Below, one piece after another: positions 46,362-55,569 of a stretch of DNA of 64,000 bases (position 1 is the first letter of the stretch; the number at the start of each line of letters is the position of its first letter). A program made the translations under genes and the position numbers. The notes under the pieces are model-generated. The model did no database searches and was not told where the DNA came from. It worked only from the letters and a program-made list of their open reading frames with translations. The DNA lies in NCBI RefSeq assembly GCF_902826655.1, contig NZ_CADEFR010000007.1:44270-108269 (forward strand), read 5' to 3'. Source of the stretch: an uncultured Methylibium sp. (lineage in GTDB: Bacteria > Pseudomonadota > Gammaproteobacteria > Burkholderiales > Burkholderiaceae_C).

Positions 46362-46840
46362 GGTGCTTCGGCGGCCTCGATCAGGCGCTGCAGCGCGTGC
46401 CGCACCGTCTGGCCGCGCACCGCGGCGCGGTCGCCGCCGAACTGCAGGCGCTCGGCCAGTGTCGGCCGGCCCGCCACCGCCAGCCCGACCCACACGGTGC
46501 CGACCGGCTTGTCGGCGCTGCCGCCGCCGGGGCCGGCGATGCCGGTGACGCTGAGCGAGATCTCGGCATGCGCGTGGCGCAGCGCCCCCTCGGCCATCGC
46601 GCGCGCGACCTCGTCGCTGACGGCGCCGTGCGCCGCGATCAGCGGCTCGGGCACGCCCAGCAGCTCGGACTTGGCTTCGTTGCTGTAGGTGACGAAGCCG
46701 CGCTCGAACCAGTCGCTCGAGCCGGCGATGCCGGTGCAGGCCGCCGCCAGCAGGCCGCCGGTGCAGCTCTCGGCGGTGGCGAGCCGCCACCCCCGCGTGC
46801 GCAAGGCCGCAGCCAGGCGGGCCACCAGGGGTTCGTTCAT
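46358..46840 (-). CDS. pncC: Nicotinamide-nucleotide amidohydrolase (CinA C-terminal type)
   Basis: This enzyme hydrolyses NMN to NaMN in pyridine nucleotide recycling. The 160-residue protein is the stand-alone CinA C-terminal domain with TAESCTGGLLAAACTGIAGSS and the active-site loop SVTGIAGPGGGSADKPVGTVW. The N-terminal MoaB-like domain of full CinA is absent, which is normal for PncC. Its stop overlaps the hydroxyacid dehydrogenase start and it follows pgpA by 16 bp. Confidence 0.93.
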   Translation of the reverse strand: MNEPLVARLAAALRTRGWRLATAESCTGGLLAAACTGIAGSSDWFERGFVTYSNEAKSELLGVPEPLIAAHGAVSDEVARAMAEGALRHAHAEISLSVTGIAGPGGGSADKPVGTVWVGLAVAGRPTLAERLQFGGDRAAVRGQTVRHALQRLIEAAEAP

Positions 46841-46856
46841 GCGCCGCGCTCCCTCG

Positions 46857-47414
46857 TCAGCCGCCCGAGCGCCACAGCGCGATCAGCAGCAGCACGCACA
46901 GCGCCGCGACCGCGTCGTCGAACAGGATGCCGAAGCCCTGGGCCCAGCCGATGCTGCTGCCGGGCCGGCGACGCTTGAAGAGCGCGTCGGCCCAGGCGAC
47001 CGGGCCGGGCTTGGCGGCGTCGAAGCAGCGGAACAGCACGAAGGCCAGCAGCTGCCCGAAGAAGCCGGTCGGCATCACCAGCCACAGCACGGCCCAGAAG
47101 GCCAGCACCTCGTCCCAGACGATGGCGCCCGGATCGGCGGTGGCGAGGTGGCGCGCGGTGACGGTGCAGGCCCACCAGCCGACGGCCGTGCCGGCGAGCA
47201 GCAGCAGGCCCCATTGCGCGTCGTCGAGCCAGCGGTCGAGCACGATGAAGCTGAGCCAGGCCCACAGCGTGCCGACCGTGCCCGGTGCGACCGGGCTCAG
47301 GCCGGCGCCGAAGCCGAGCGCGATCGCGTGCGCCGGATGAGCCAGCAGGAAGCGCGCGCTGACGCGGCGCGGCGCGCCGGCGGCAAGCGGCGACGGGGCG
47401 GGCGTGGCGTCCAT
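46857..47414 (-). CDS. pgpA: Phosphatidylglycerophosphatase A
   Basis: This enzyme removes phosphate from phosphatidylglycerol phosphate in the inner membrane. The 185-residue protein has several hydrophobic helices and the PgpA motifs GLSPVAPGTVGTLWA and DPGAIVWDEVLAFW, which hold the catalytic acidic residues. The ATG chosen is 4 bp after the thiL stop; upstream in-frame starts would lie inside thiL. The thiL-pgpA-pncC order is typical of Betaproteobacteria and Gammaproteobacteria. Confidence 0.94.
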   Translation of the reverse strand: MDATPAPSPLAAGAPRRVSARFLLAHPAHAIALGFGAGLSPVAPGTVGTLWAWLSFIVLDRWLDDAQWGLLLLAGTAVGWWACTVTARHLATADPGAIVWDEVLAFWAVLWLVMPTGFFGQLLAFVLFRCFDAAKPGPVAWADALFKRRRPGSSIGWAQGFGILFDDAVAALCVLLLIALWRSGG

Positions 47415-47418
47415 GGCC

Positions 47419-48399
47419 TCAATCACGGAAATGGTCGAACGAGGTCCAGGCGTCGTCGAGACGCCGGCCGCTGCCGTCCGTGACCTGCAGCGCGGCACCG
47501 GCCTCGACGCGGCCGATGCGCGTCACCGCGACACCGGCGCCGCGCGCGGCGGCCAGCACCACGTCGCGATTCGCGGGCGGCGCGGTGAAGACCAGCTCGT
47601 AGTCGTCGCCACCCGACAGCGTGCACAGTCGTTGCAGCGGCGCCGGCTGGGCCGCGAGGTCGGCACTGCGCGGGATCGCGTCGGCGTCGATGACGACACC
47701 GACGCCGGACCGGCGCAGCAGGTGCGACAGGTCGCCGAGCAGGCCGTCGGACACGTCGATGGCGGCGCTGGCGACGCCGCGCAGCGCCAGGCCCAGCGCG
47801 ACGCGCGGCTCGGGGCATTCCATCGCCCGGCGCACGCGCTCGAGGGCCTCGCCCGGCAGCGCGATGCGGCCGCGGAAGACCTCGAGGGCCAGCCGCGCGT
47901 CGCCGACACCCCCACCGATCGCGTGACTCACCCACACGTCGTCGCCGGGCTGCGCGCCGCTGCGCAGGATCGCCCCACCGGCCGGGACCTCGCCGAACAC
48001 GGTGATCGACAGGTTCAGCGGGCCGGCGGTCGTGTCGCCGCCGACCAGCCGGCAGCCGTGCGCATCGGCCAGCGCGTAGAGACCGCTCGACAAGCCCTCG
48101 AGCCAGGCCTCGTCGACGCGCGGCAGCGACAGCGCCAGCACGCACGCCAGCGGCCGGGCGCCGCAGGCCGCGAGATCGCTCAGGTTGACGGCCAGCGCCT
48201 TGTGCCCGAGCCGCGCCGGATCGACGGTCGGGAGGAAGTGCCGCCCCTCGACCAGCATGTCCGTCGACACCGCGAGCTGCATGCCGGGCCGCGTCGCCAG
48301 CACCGCGCAATCGTCGCCGGGCCCGACCGCCACGCCCTCACTCGTGCCGCGGTGGCGCGAGAAGTAGCGTGCGATCAGGTCGAACTCGCCCAGGCCCAT
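47419..48399 (-). CDS. thiL: Thiamine-monophosphate kinase
   Basis: This enzyme phosphorylates thiamine monophosphate to the active cofactor. The 326-residue protein opens with GEFDLIARYF and has the ATP/Mg motif VGPGDDCAVL. It continues with STDMLVEGRHF, the PurM-like KALAVNLSDLAACGA and the late LSGGDDYELVF. All family landmarks are intact. The frame stays open far upstream as antisense-like sequence, so the start at MGLGEF is chosen from the family. Confidence 0.95.
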   Translation of the reverse strand: MGLGEFDLIARYFSRHRGTSEGVAVGPGDDCAVLATRPGMQLAVSTDMLVEGRHFLPTVDPARLGHKALAVNLSDLAACGARPLACVLALSLPRVDEAWLEGLSSGLYALADAHGCRLVGGDTTAGPLNLSITVFGEVPAGGAILRSGAQPGDDVWVSHAIGGGVGDARLALEVFRGRIALPGEALERVRRAMECPEPRVALGLALRGVASAAIDVSDGLLGDLSHLLRRSGVGVVIDADAIPRSADLAAQPAPLQRLCTLSGGDDYELVFTAPPANRDVVLAAARGAGVAVTRIGRVEAGAALQVTDGSGRRLDDAWTSFDHFRD

Positions 48400-48425
48400 G
48401 CGGTCGATTGTCGCCGCCGGTGGCG

Positions 48426-49070
48426 TCAGCCGATGTGTCGCAGCACGTTGGCCAGCTCGACGGCCGACTTGACGCCCATCTTCTCGAAGACGCGCGCGCG
48501 GTGGACCTCGACCGTGCGCACGCTGATCGCCAGCGCATCGGCGATCAGCTTGTTCGGGCGCCCGTCGACGACCAGCTGCATCACCTCGCGTTCGCGCTCG
48601 GTCAGCTCGGCCAGGCGGCGCTGCAGCAGCTTGCGCTCGCGGCGCGCCTCGAGAGCCGCGCGACTGGCCGCCAGCGCGCGCTCGATCCGGTCGACCAGCG
48701 CGTTGTCGGAGAAGGGCTTCTCGACGAAGTCGAAGGCGCCGCGCTGGATCGCCGCGACCGCGGTCGGCACGTCGCCGTGGCCGGTGAGGAAGATCACCGG
48801 CAGCACCGGCAGCACGCGCCGCTCGACCAGGCGCTCGAAGAGCTGCAGGCCGCTCATGCCGCCGGGCATGCGCATGTCCAGCAGCACGCAGCCCGGCGCC
48901 CCGAGGATCGCGTCGCCGGACGCGTCGAGCATGGCCTCGAAGGCCTCGGCCGATGCGTGCGGCTCGGCCAGCAAGCGGCGCGTGCGCAGCAGCCAGGCCA
49001 GCGCCTCGCGCACCGGCGCCTCGTCGTCGACGACGTGGACCACCGGCAAACCCAGCGGAGCAGTGCTCAT
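48426..49070 (-). CDS. FixJ/DctR-type response regulator
   Basis: This is a two-domain transcription factor of 214 residues. The receiver domain has the acidic pair DDE near residue 15, the phospho-acceptor D65 (LLDMRMPG) and K118 (VEKPFS). The C-terminal LuxR-type helix-turn-helix lies around residues 150-214 (LTEREREVMQLVVDGRPNKLIA). It overlaps the kinase gene stop by four bases, so the two form a two-component pair. The style matches DctR regulators of C4-dicarboxylate use. Confidence 0.92.
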   Translation of the reverse strand: MSTAPLGLPVVHVVDDEAPVREALAWLLRTRRLLAEPHASAEAFEAMLDASGDAILGAPGCVLLDMRMPGGMSGLQLFERLVERRVLPVLPVIFLTGHGDVPTAVAAIQRGAFDFVEKPFSDNALVDRIERALAASRAALEARRERKLLQRRLAELTEREREVMQLVVDGRPNKLIADALAISVRTVEVHRARVFEKMGVKSAVELANVLRHIG

Positions 49071-51115
49071 GACGCAGCCTCCCGATCGACGATCGCGGCG
49101 AGCTCGGCGGGCGCGCGCGGCAGGCTGAAGTCGAAGCGCGTGCCGAGGACCTGCCCCTTCGCGTCGCGCAGGGTGCTGAAGTCGAGCGCACCGCCATGCT
49201 GCTCGATCACCGTGCGGCACAGGCTGAGTCCCAGGCCCATGCCTTCGCTCTTGGTCGTGAAGAAGGGCGTGAACAGCTTGGTCGCGACCTCGGGCGCGAT
49301 GCCCGGCCCGCGGTCGGTGACGCTCAGGTGCACCCAGGCGCCGCGCGCGCTGGCGCCCAGGGTCACGACGCGTTCGGACGGCGGCACGCCCTCCATCGCC
49401 TGGATGGCGTTGCGCGTCAGGTTCAGCAGCACCTGCTCGACCATCGTGCGGTCGCAGGCCACCCGGGGCGCCGGGTCGCCGAGCAGCAGCTCGATGCGCG
49501 CCGCGCTCTTGCGGGCTTGCAGTCGCAGCAGCGGCAGCACGCCTTCGACGAGCTGGTCGCAGCCGAGCTGCTCGCGGCTCTGCTCGCGGCGCCGCACGAA
49601 GTCGTGGACGCTCTTGATGACGCGGCCGGCACGCTCGGCCTGCTCGGCGATGCGCCGGGTGGCGTCGCGGATCATCGCGATGCTGGGGCTCGCGTCGGAC
49701 AGCAGGTTCAGCGAGCCGCTGGCGTAGCTGGCGATCGCGGCCAGCGGCTGGTTGAGCTCGTGGCTGAGCAGCGAGGCCATCTCGCCGACCGAGGCCAGGC
49801 GCGCGGTGGCCTGGAGCTGCTCCTGCTGCTGGCGCGACAGCTCCTCGACACGGCGTTGCGCGCTCAGGTCGAGCACGGCGCTCATCCAGCCGCTCTGGCG
49901 GCCGTCGGCGGCGATCAGCGGCGCCTCGAAGATGAGCACCGGGAAGCGTTCGCCGCCGGCGCGCATGAAGGTGGTCTCGTGGCCCTCGCGCTGCTCGTGC
50001 GCCGGGACGCCGCGCTCCAGCCGCTGCGCATGGCGCGCCTCGTAGGCCGCGCGCATCTCGGGCGGCCAGTAGGGCGGCACGGTCTGGCCGACCAGCTGCT
50101 CGGCGCCGAAGCCGACCATCGCACAGAAGGCCGGGTTCACGTAGGTGATGCGGCCCTGCAGGTCGCGCGCGCGCAGGCCGGTGACCAGCGAGTCCTCCAT
50201 CGCCCGGCGCAGCGCCAGCTCGTCGGCCAGGCGGGACTCGGCGGCGGCCCGGCGGCGCACGTCGTGCACCAGCAGCGCCACCACCGCCGCGAGCGCCAGC
50301 GACAGGCCCAGCACCAGCGCGGTGGTCAGGTTGGGGATGAGCCGCGGCGCCTGGCCGGCGCTGTCGACGCGCAGCGCCAGCGTGACGCCCGGCAGGTCGA
50401 CCAGGCGCTCGGCGACGTAGACGCCGGCGCCGCGCGGCAGGCCGGCGCGGACCAGGCGCGTGCCGTCGCCCTCGACGAAGGACAGTTCATGGGTGCGCGC
50501 CAGCTCGGGCGACACGGCCTCCTCGATCACCAGGCCGAGCGCCAGCGTTGCGGCCATCGTGCCCTGCCCACCGCCGACGGGGCCGATCGGCAGGCACACG
50601 TCGATCACCTCGACGCCCAGGCCGCCGGGCTGGGGCACGAAATAGCTGCGCGACCAGGTCGGCGACGCGGTGCGCTGCGCGGCGGCACAGGCGACCTGGG
50701 TGTCGAGCTCGATCTGGTCGCGCGGCAGGCTGCTGAACAGCGGCCCGCCGTAGGGCGACTCGGCCGCGGTCTCGATCGTGCCGGCGGCGCGGCGCCATTC
50801 GATGCGCAGCAGCTCGCGGCGCGCCCGCAGCAGGTCGGCGGCGTCGCTGCGCCATTGCGCCGGCGGCGGGTCGTTCCACAGCAGGGCCTGCAGGCGCTGC
50901 TGGTCCCGCGCGAACAGCTGGCGCACGTCGGCGGCGGCCGAGGCGGCGGCCAGCTCGGCGCGCTCCTGCTCCTGGCCGTGCTCGTAGCGCAGCGTGAAGA
51001 CCAGCAGCAGCGTCTGCGCAACGCCCAGCAGCATCACCAGCAGCGCCCAGGGCAGCACGCGGCGCCAGGGCGTCGCGGGCGATCCGGGCATCGGCGTGCG
51101 GGGAGCGTCGGCCAT
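49067..51115 (-). CDS. PAS-containing sensor histidine kinase, DctS/DctB-like
   Basis: This is a membrane sensor kinase of 682 residues. Two transmembrane helices (near residues 18-40 and 275-298) enclose a periplasmic sensor of about 230 residues, followed by PAS, HisKA and HATPase domains. The phospho-acceptor is in SHELNQPLAAIASYA near residue 452. The N box (NLTRNAIQAMEG) and G boxes (DRGPGIAPEV, GMGLGLSL) are intact. The architecture and the adjacent malic enzyme fit a C4-dicarboxylate sensor. I chose the ATG giving MADAPRTP. Confidence 0.9.
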   Translation of the reverse strand: MADAPRTPMPGSPATPWRRVLPWALLVMLLGVAQTLLLVFTLRYEHGQEQERAELAAASAAADVRQLFARDQQRLQALLWNDPPPAQWRSDAADLLRARRELLRIEWRRAAGTIETAAESPYGGPLFSSLPRDQIELDTQVACAAAQRTASPTWSRSYFVPQPGGLGVEVIDVCLPIGPVGGGQGTMAATLALGLVIEEAVSPELARTHELSFVEGDGTRLVRAGLPRGAGVYVAERLVDLPGVTLALRVDSAGQAPRLIPNLTTALVLGLSLALAAVVALLVHDVRRRAAAESRLADELALRRAMEDSLVTGLRARDLQGRITYVNPAFCAMVGFGAEQLVGQTVPPYWPPEMRAAYEARHAQRLERGVPAHEQREGHETTFMRAGGERFPVLIFEAPLIAADGRQSGWMSAVLDLSAQRRVEELSRQQQEQLQATARLASVGEMASLLSHELNQPLAAIASYASGSLNLLSDASPSIAMIRDATRRIAEQAERAGRVIKSVHDFVRRREQSREQLGCDQLVEGVLPLLRLQARKSAARIELLLGDPAPRVACDRTMVEQVLLNLTRNAIQAMEGVPPSERVVTLGASARGAWVHLSVTDRGPGIAPEVATKLFTPFFTTKSEGMGLGLSLCRTVIEQHGGALDFSTLRDAKGQVLGTRFDFSLPRAPAELAAIVDREAAS

Positions 51116-51154
51116 GGTCGGAGTATTGGGACCCTGCGCGCAAAGGAGATACGC

Positions 51155-51212
51155 AGTTTCGCGCATGGCCGCCGCGCTGCGGCTTTGAAACACTGCCCGC
51201 CTGCGCGAAACT
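51155..51212. promoter_or_regulatory. 11-bp inverted repeat between the two-component genes and malic enzyme
   Basis: AGTTTCGCGCA at 51155-51165 and TGCGCGAAACT at 51202-51212 are exact reverse complements separated by 36 bp. A related TGCGCGCAAA lies around 51135. The block fills most of the 142-bp divergent region, so it could bind the FixJ-type regulator encoded on one side and control both directions. No clear sigma70 hexamers were found. Confidence 0.6.
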
Positions 51213-51257
51213 CATCGCGTCGGCGCGGTGCCCGCGCCCGTCACCGAAGGTCAGACC

Positions 51258-53552
51258 ATGCCCACCTACGAAGAGAGACGTGCCGAGCTGCGCAAGCAGG
51301 CGCTCGAGTACCACGAGTTCCCGACCCCGGGCAAGATCGCGATCGCGGCGACCAAGCAGCTGATCAACCAGCGCGACCTGGCCCTGGCCTATTCGCCCGG
51401 CGTGGCCGCCGCTTGCGAAGAGATCGTTGCCGACCCCGTCAACGCCTACCGCTACACCTCGCGCGGCAACCTGGTGGCCGTGGTCACCAACGGCACGGCA
51501 GTGCTGGGCCTGGGCAACATCGGCCCGCTGGCCTCCAAGCCGGTGATGGAAGGCAAGGGGGTGCTGTTCAAGAAGTTCGCCGGGATCGACGTCTTCGACC
51601 TCGAGCTCAACGAAAACGACCTCGACAAGCTGGTCGACTGCATCGCCGCGCTGGAGCCGACCTTCGGCGGCATCAACCTCGAGGACATCAAGGCGCCGGA
51701 CTGCTTCTACGTCGAGCGCAAGCTGCGCGAGCGGATGAAGATCCCGGTCTTCCACGACGACCAGCACGGCACGGCCATCGTCGTCGGCGCGGCGCTGATC
51801 AATGGACTCAAGGTCGTCGGCAAGGACATCCGCGAGGTCAAGCTCGTGACGTCGGGCGCCGGCGCCGCCGCCCTGGCCTGCCTGAACCTGCTGATCAAGC
51901 TGGGCCTGCCGCGCCAGAACATCTGGGTCACCGACCTGGCCGGCGTGGTCTACGAGGGCCGCACCGAGCTGATGGACCCGGACAAGGCCGAGTTCGCCCA
52001 GCCCACCGCGCACCGCACCCTGGCCGAGGCGGTGGCCGGCGCCGACGTGTTCCTGGGCCTGTCGGCGGGCGGCGTGCTGCGGCCCGAGATGGTCGCGAAG
52101 ATGGCGAAGAAGCCGCTGATCTTCGCGCTGGCCAACCCGACGCCGGAGATCATGCCCGAGGAGGTGAAGTCGGTGCGCGACGACGCCGTCATGGCGACCG
52201 GCCGCACGGACTACCCGAACCAGGTCAACAACGTCCTGTGCTTCCCCTACATCTTCCGCGGGGCGCTGGATTCGGGCGCGACCACGATCACGGTGGAGAT
52301 GGAGATCGCCGCGGTGCACGCGATCGCCGAGCTGGCGCAGGCCGAGCAGAGCGAGGTGGTCGCTGCCGCCTATGCCGGGGCGACGCTGTCCTTCGGCGCC
52401 GAGTACCTGATCCCCAAGCCCTTCGATCCGCGCTTGATGATGAAGATCGCGCCAGCGGTGGCCCGCGCCGCCGCCGAGTCGGGCGTGGCCACGCGGCCGG
52501 TCAAGGACTTCGACCTCTACCGCGAGAAGCTGCAGGCCTTCGTCTATGCGTCCGGCACGACGATGAAGCCGATCTTCAACGTCGCCAAGCGCGCCAAGAA
52601 CAAGCGCGTCGCCTTCGCCGAGGGCGAGGAAGAGCGCGTGCTGCGCGCGGTGCAGGTGGTGGTCGACGAGGGGCTGGCGCATCCGACCCTGGTCGGGCGG
52701 CCCGCGGTGATCGCCCAGCGCGCCGAGCGTTTCGGCCTGCGGCTGGTGGCAGGGCGCGACTACGAGGTCGTCAACGTCGAGAACGACCACCGCTATCGCG
52801 ACTACTGGCAGACCTACCACCGGCTGATGGCCCGCAAGGGCGTCACCCAGCAGTTCGCCAAGATCGAGATGCGGCGTCGCCTGACGCTGATCGGCGCCAT
52901 GCTGCTGCACAAGGGCGAGGTCGACGGCATGCTGTGCGGCACCTGGGGCACGACCAGCACGCACCTGGCCTTCGTCGACCAGGTGATCGGCTTGCGCCCC
53001 GGCGCGAAAACCTACGCCTGCATGAACGGCCTGATCCTGCCCGGCCGCCAGGTCATGCTGGTCGACACCCACGTCAACTACGACCCGAGCGCCGAGCAGC
53101 TCGCAGAGATCACGGTCATGGCCGCCGAGGAGATGAAGCGCTTCGGGCTGGTGCCCAAGGCCGCGCTGCTGAGCCACTCCAATTTCGGCTCCAGCAACCA
53201 GCCGTCGGCGCTGAAGATGCGCGACGCGCTGGCATTGGTGAAGGAGCGCGCGCCCTGGCTCGAGGTCGACGGCGAGATGCACGGCGACACGGCGCTGGAC
53301 CCGGCTCAGCGGGCGTCGCAGATCCCGGACAGCAGCCTGACCGGCGAGGCCAACCTGCTGGTGCTGCCGAACATCGACGCCGCCAACATCTCGTACAACC
53401 TGTTGAAAACCGCCGCCGGCGGCGGTATCGCGATCGGCCCGGTGCTGCTGGGGGCCGCCAAGCCCGTCCACATCCTGACCCCGTCGGCGACGGTTCGGCG
53501 GATCGTCAACATGACAGCGCTGACGGTGGCCGACATCAACGCCTTGCGCTAG
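51258..53552 (+). CDS. maeB: NADP-dependent malic enzyme with phosphotransacetylase-like C-terminal domain
   Basis: This enzyme decarboxylates malate to pyruvate with NADP. The 764-residue protein has an N-terminal malic domain ([16 protein letters not shown], then [12 protein letters not shown]), a Rossmann motif ([16 protein letters not shown]) and a C-terminal phosphotransacetylase-like half from about residue 430. This is the large MaeB type in which the C-terminal part has a regulatory role. A ribosome-binding site (GAAGG) precedes the ATG. Its divergent partner is a DctS/DctR-like system. Confidence 0.95.
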   Translation: MPTYEERRAELRKQALEYHEFPTPGKIAIAATKQLINQRDLALAYSPGVAAACEEIVADPVNAYRYTSRGNLVAVVTNGTAVLGLGNIGPLASKPVMEGKGVLFKKFAGIDVFDLELNENDLDKLVDCIAALEPTFGGINLEDIKAPDCFYVERKLRERMKIPVFHDDQHGTAIVVGAALINGLKVVGKDIREVKLVTSGAGAAALACLNLLIKLGLPRQNIWVTDLAGVVYEGRTELMDPDKAEFAQPTAHRTLAEAVAGADVFLGLSAGGVLRPEMVAKMAKKPLIFALANPTPEIMPEEVKSVRDDAVMATGRTDYPNQVNNVLCFPYIFRGALDSGATTITVEMEIAAVHAIAELAQAEQSEVVAAAYAGATLSFGAEYLIPKPFDPRLMMKIAPAVARAAAESGVATRPVKDFDLYREKLQAFVYASGTTMKPIFNVAKRAKNKRVAFAEGEEERVLRAVQVVVDEGLAHPTLVGRPAVIAQRAERFGLRLVAGRDYEVVNVENDHRYRDYWQTYHRLMARKGVTQQFAKIEMRRRLTLIGAMLLHKGEVDGMLCGTWGTTSTHLAFVDQVIGLRPGAKTYACMNGLILPGRQVMLVDTHVNYDPSAEQLAEITVMAAEEMKRFGLVPKAALLSHSNFGSSNQPSALKMRDALALVKERAPWLEVDGEMHGDTALDPAQRASQIPDSSLTGEANLLVLPNIDAANISYNLLKTAAGGGIAIGPVLLGAAKPVHILTPSATVRRIVNMTALTVADINALR

Positions 53553-53621
53553 CCCCGCGCCATGGCACGAGTCCACGGATGTCGCCGACCAAGGTCCAAG
53601 AAAAGCCAGTCCTTCTGGCGG

Positions 53622-53713
53622 AGTTTGCGCACGCAAACTTGAGGCTTAAAGCCCTGCCGGGTTGCTGAAATTTGAGGCAAACCCTTGAGGTTTGCGCCCC
53701 GTCTCGGTACCAT
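53622..53713 (+). promoter_or_regulatory. Promoter with palindromes upstream of the RNase gene
   Basis: TTGAGG (53685-53690) and TACCAT (53708-53713) are separated by the ideal 17 bp and sit 28 bp before the GTG start. A perfect inverted repeat, GCAAACC (53677-53683) and GGTTTGC (53689-53695), covers the -35. A second palindrome, AGTTTGCG (53622-53629) and CGCAAACT (53632-53639), lies about 45 bp upstream. The shared GCAAAC/GTTTGC half-sites suggest one regulator. Confidence 0.65.
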
Positions 53714-53740
53714 ACGGGCTTCGAATTTCAGGGATAACCC

Positions 53741-54160
53741 GTGGTCTTCACCGGTCGGTCACACCGGGGTTCTGCCTGGCGTCTCGGGACTGTCACCTTG
53801 CTGGCAGCGACTGTCGCAGTCGCTGCCCTGTGGGGCCCGACAGCCTCGGCGAAGGACAGCAACCGAGCGGCCGGCACGGTGTCGTTGTCGACACTGCCGC
53901 AGGAGGCTCAGGCCACCCAGCGGCTGATCCAGGTCGGCGGGCCCTTCCCCTATTCGAAAGACGGCACCGTGTTCGGGAATCGGGAGCGCCTGCTCCCGAA
54001 TCGCAGCCGCGGCTACTACCGCGAGTACACGGTCCGCACGCCAGGGTCTCGCGATCGGGGGGCCCGGCGGATCGTGTGTGGTGGGGCACAGCGCACCACA
54101 CCCGATGCCTGTTATTACACCGACGATCACTACGCGAGCTTCCGCCTCATCGCGCAGTGA
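53741..54160 (+). CDS. Secreted guanyl-specific ribonuclease, RNase Sa/barnase-type
   Basis: This is a small exported RNase of 139 residues. A signal peptide (VTLLAATVAVAALWGPTASA) ends near residue 37. The mature domain follows the RNase Sa pattern: LPQEAQATQRLI, GGPFPYSKDGTVFGNRE, GYYREYTVRTPGSRDRGARRI and TDDHYASFRLI. The catalytic residues are E95, R110 and H130. Two cysteines (C113, C124) may form a disulfide. It should cleave RNA 3' of guanosine and be toxic inside the cell. It starts with GTG. A barstar-family inhibitor is encoded 37 bp downstream. Confidence 0.9.
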   Translation: MVFTGRSHRGSAWRLGTVTLLAATVAVAALWGPTASAKDSNRAAGTVSLSTLPQEAQATQRLIQVGGPFPYSKDGTVFGNRERLLPNRSRGYYREYTVRTPGSRDRGARRIVCGGAQRTTPDACYYTDDHYASFRLIAQ

Positions 54161-54197
54161 GATCCGCCACCAACAAGGAACGAGGGGGAACTCGACC

Positions 54198-54596
54198 ATG
54201 ATGCCGCTGCAGACAGTCCGCCCCAACATCGTGCAGGCCATCCGCGCGTTCCGCGTGGAGGACCTGCAACTCGCCGCGCAAGACCTCGGCCAGCACTTCC
54301 TGTATGCGAACCTGGGCAATGCCCAGTCCAAGCAGGACGTGCTCGAGGGCATTGCCGATGCCTTCATGTTCCCCAGCCACTTCGGCAAGAACCTCGACGC
54401 CCTGTTCGACTGCATGACCGACCTCGTGCACAAGTCGGGCAGCCAGCCGGGTTTCGTCGTCGTGCTGGAGCAGTTGCCCGACAACCCCAAGTTCGATCGC
54501 GAAGCCCGCGAGCAGTTGCTCGACGTCTTCCGTGACGCTGCAGACTTCTGGGGGGAACGAAAGATACCCTTCAGGTGCTTCTATTCTTTTCAGTAG
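54198..54596 (+). CDS. Barstar-family ribonuclease inhibitor
   Basis: This is a cytoplasmic inhibitor of 132 residues that protects the producer from its RNase. The barstar signature is clear: LEGIADAFMFPSHFGKNLDALFDCMTDL, where the acidic helix is expected to plug the RNase active site. A flexible N-terminal stretch of about 30 residues is longer than in Bacillus barstar. A purine-rich ribosome-binding site (GAGGGGGAA) precedes two adjacent ATGs. Adjacency to the RNase indicates a toxin-immunity pair. Confidence 0.92.
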   Translation: MMPLQTVRPNIVQAIRAFRVEDLQLAAQDLGQHFLYANLGNAQSKQDVLEGIADAFMFPSHFGKNLDALFDCMTDLVHKSGSQPGFVVVLEQLPDNPKFDREAREQLLDVFRDAADFWGERKIPFRCFYSFQ

Positions 54597-54631
54597 CCCG
54601 CTCCCCGGAACTCGGGCAGGGAGAGCGGGTA

Positions 54632-54745
54632 GTGGAAGCCCAGAACGACACCAAGCCGGCCAAGGTGCCAGCCGGCACGATCAGCGTGCAGCTGCCCTTC
54701 ATGAGCAGCGCCTTCGACACCGCCGGCTGGCTGGTCGCGGCCTGA
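54632..54745 (+). CDS. Possible small protein downstream of barstar
   Basis: A 37-codon frame starts at GTG, about 10 bases after GGGAGAG, and ends 22 bp before a strong terminator. The predicted peptide (MEAQNDTKPAKVPAGTI..., ending FDTAGWLVAA) has a charged start and a mildly hydrophobic end. It matches nothing I recognise. Placement between barstar and the terminator suggests a third gene of the unit or a remnant; chance cannot be excluded in sequence this GC-rich. Confidence 0.35.
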   Translation: MEAQNDTKPAKVPAGTISVQLPFMSSAFDTAGWLVAA

Positions 54746-54767
54746 CGACGTCGCGCTGACGGAACGA

Positions 54768-54790
54768 CGGGCCCTGCGGGGCCCGTTTTT
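54768..54790 (+). terminator. Rho-independent terminator of the RNase-barstar unit
   Basis: CGGGCCC and GGGCCCG form a 7-bp GC stem with a TGCG loop, followed by five T residues. It ends the plus-strand unit and abuts the rsmA stop codon on the other strand. Confidence 0.9.
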
Positions 54791-55569
54791 CATGCGGCGT
54801 CGGCTGCCAGTGCGACGTACTCCGCGACCGGCACCTCCTCGGCACGCCGCTGGACGTCGAAGGCGCCGCCGTAGCCGCGTGCCTCGAGCCAGCGCCCGAG
54901 CGTGTGCCGCAGCAGCTTGCGTCGCTGCGAGAAGGCGACGGTCACCAGTTCCCCCAGCAGCAGCGGATCGATCGCCGGGCCGCCCGCGGCGGGTAGCGGC
55001 TGCATGCGAACCACCGCCGAGTCGACCCGCGGCGGCGGCTCGAAGGCCTCGGGCGGTACGTCCAGCACCGACTCGATGTCGTAGCGCCACTGCAGCATCA
55101 CCGACAGCCGCCCGTAGTCCTTGCAGCCCGGCGATGCCGCCATGCGCTCGACCACTTCCTTCTGCAGCATGAAGTGCTGGTCCTCGACCTGCCCGGCCAC
55201 CGGCAGCAGGTGAAAGAGGATGGGCGTGGAAATGTTGTACGGCAGGTTGCCGACCACCCGCAGCGGCGCGCCGGCCGACGTGGCCAGCGCCGCGAAGTCG
55301 ACCTGCAGCACGTCGGCCTCGATGACCTGGAGCTCGGGCCGCTTGCGCAGCCGCGCGGCGAGGTCGCGGTCGAGCTCGATGACGGTCAGACGCCCGCAGC
55401 GGGCCACCAGGGGATCGGTCATCGCGCCGAGGCCGGGCCCGATCTCCACGAGCGGCTGGCCGGGCCGGGGATCGATCGCCGAGACGATGCGCTCGACCAG
55501 GGCGGTGTCGGTCAGGAAATGCTGCCCGAACCGCTTGCGCGGGGCGTGATGCCCCCCGGCCTTCGTCAC
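54790..55569 (-). CDS. rsmA: 16S rRNA (adenine1518/1519-N6) dimethyltransferase
   Basis: This is the KsgA methyltransferase that dimethylates two adjacent adenines near the 3' end of 16S rRNA. The 259-residue protein has RKRFGQHFL at the start, the SAM motif [14 protein letters not shown] and the catalytic NLPY in [15 protein letters not shown]. The GTG start overlaps the surA stop by four bases, the usual lptD-surA-rsmA linkage. In E. coli pdxA lies between surA and rsmA; here it does not. Confidence 0.95.
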   Translation of the reverse strand: MTKAGGHHAPRKRFGQHFLTDTALVERIVSAIDPRPGQPLVEIGPGLGAMTDPLVARCGRLTVIELDRDLAARLRKRPELQVIEADVLQVDFAALATSAGAPLRVVGNLPYNISTPILFHLLPVAGQVEDQHFMLQKEVVERMAASPGCKDYGRLSVMLQWRYDIESVLDVPPEAFEPPPRVDSAVVRMQPLPAAGGPAIDPLLLGELVTVAFSQRRKLLRHTLGRWLEARGYGGAFDVQRRAEEVPVAEYVALAADAA

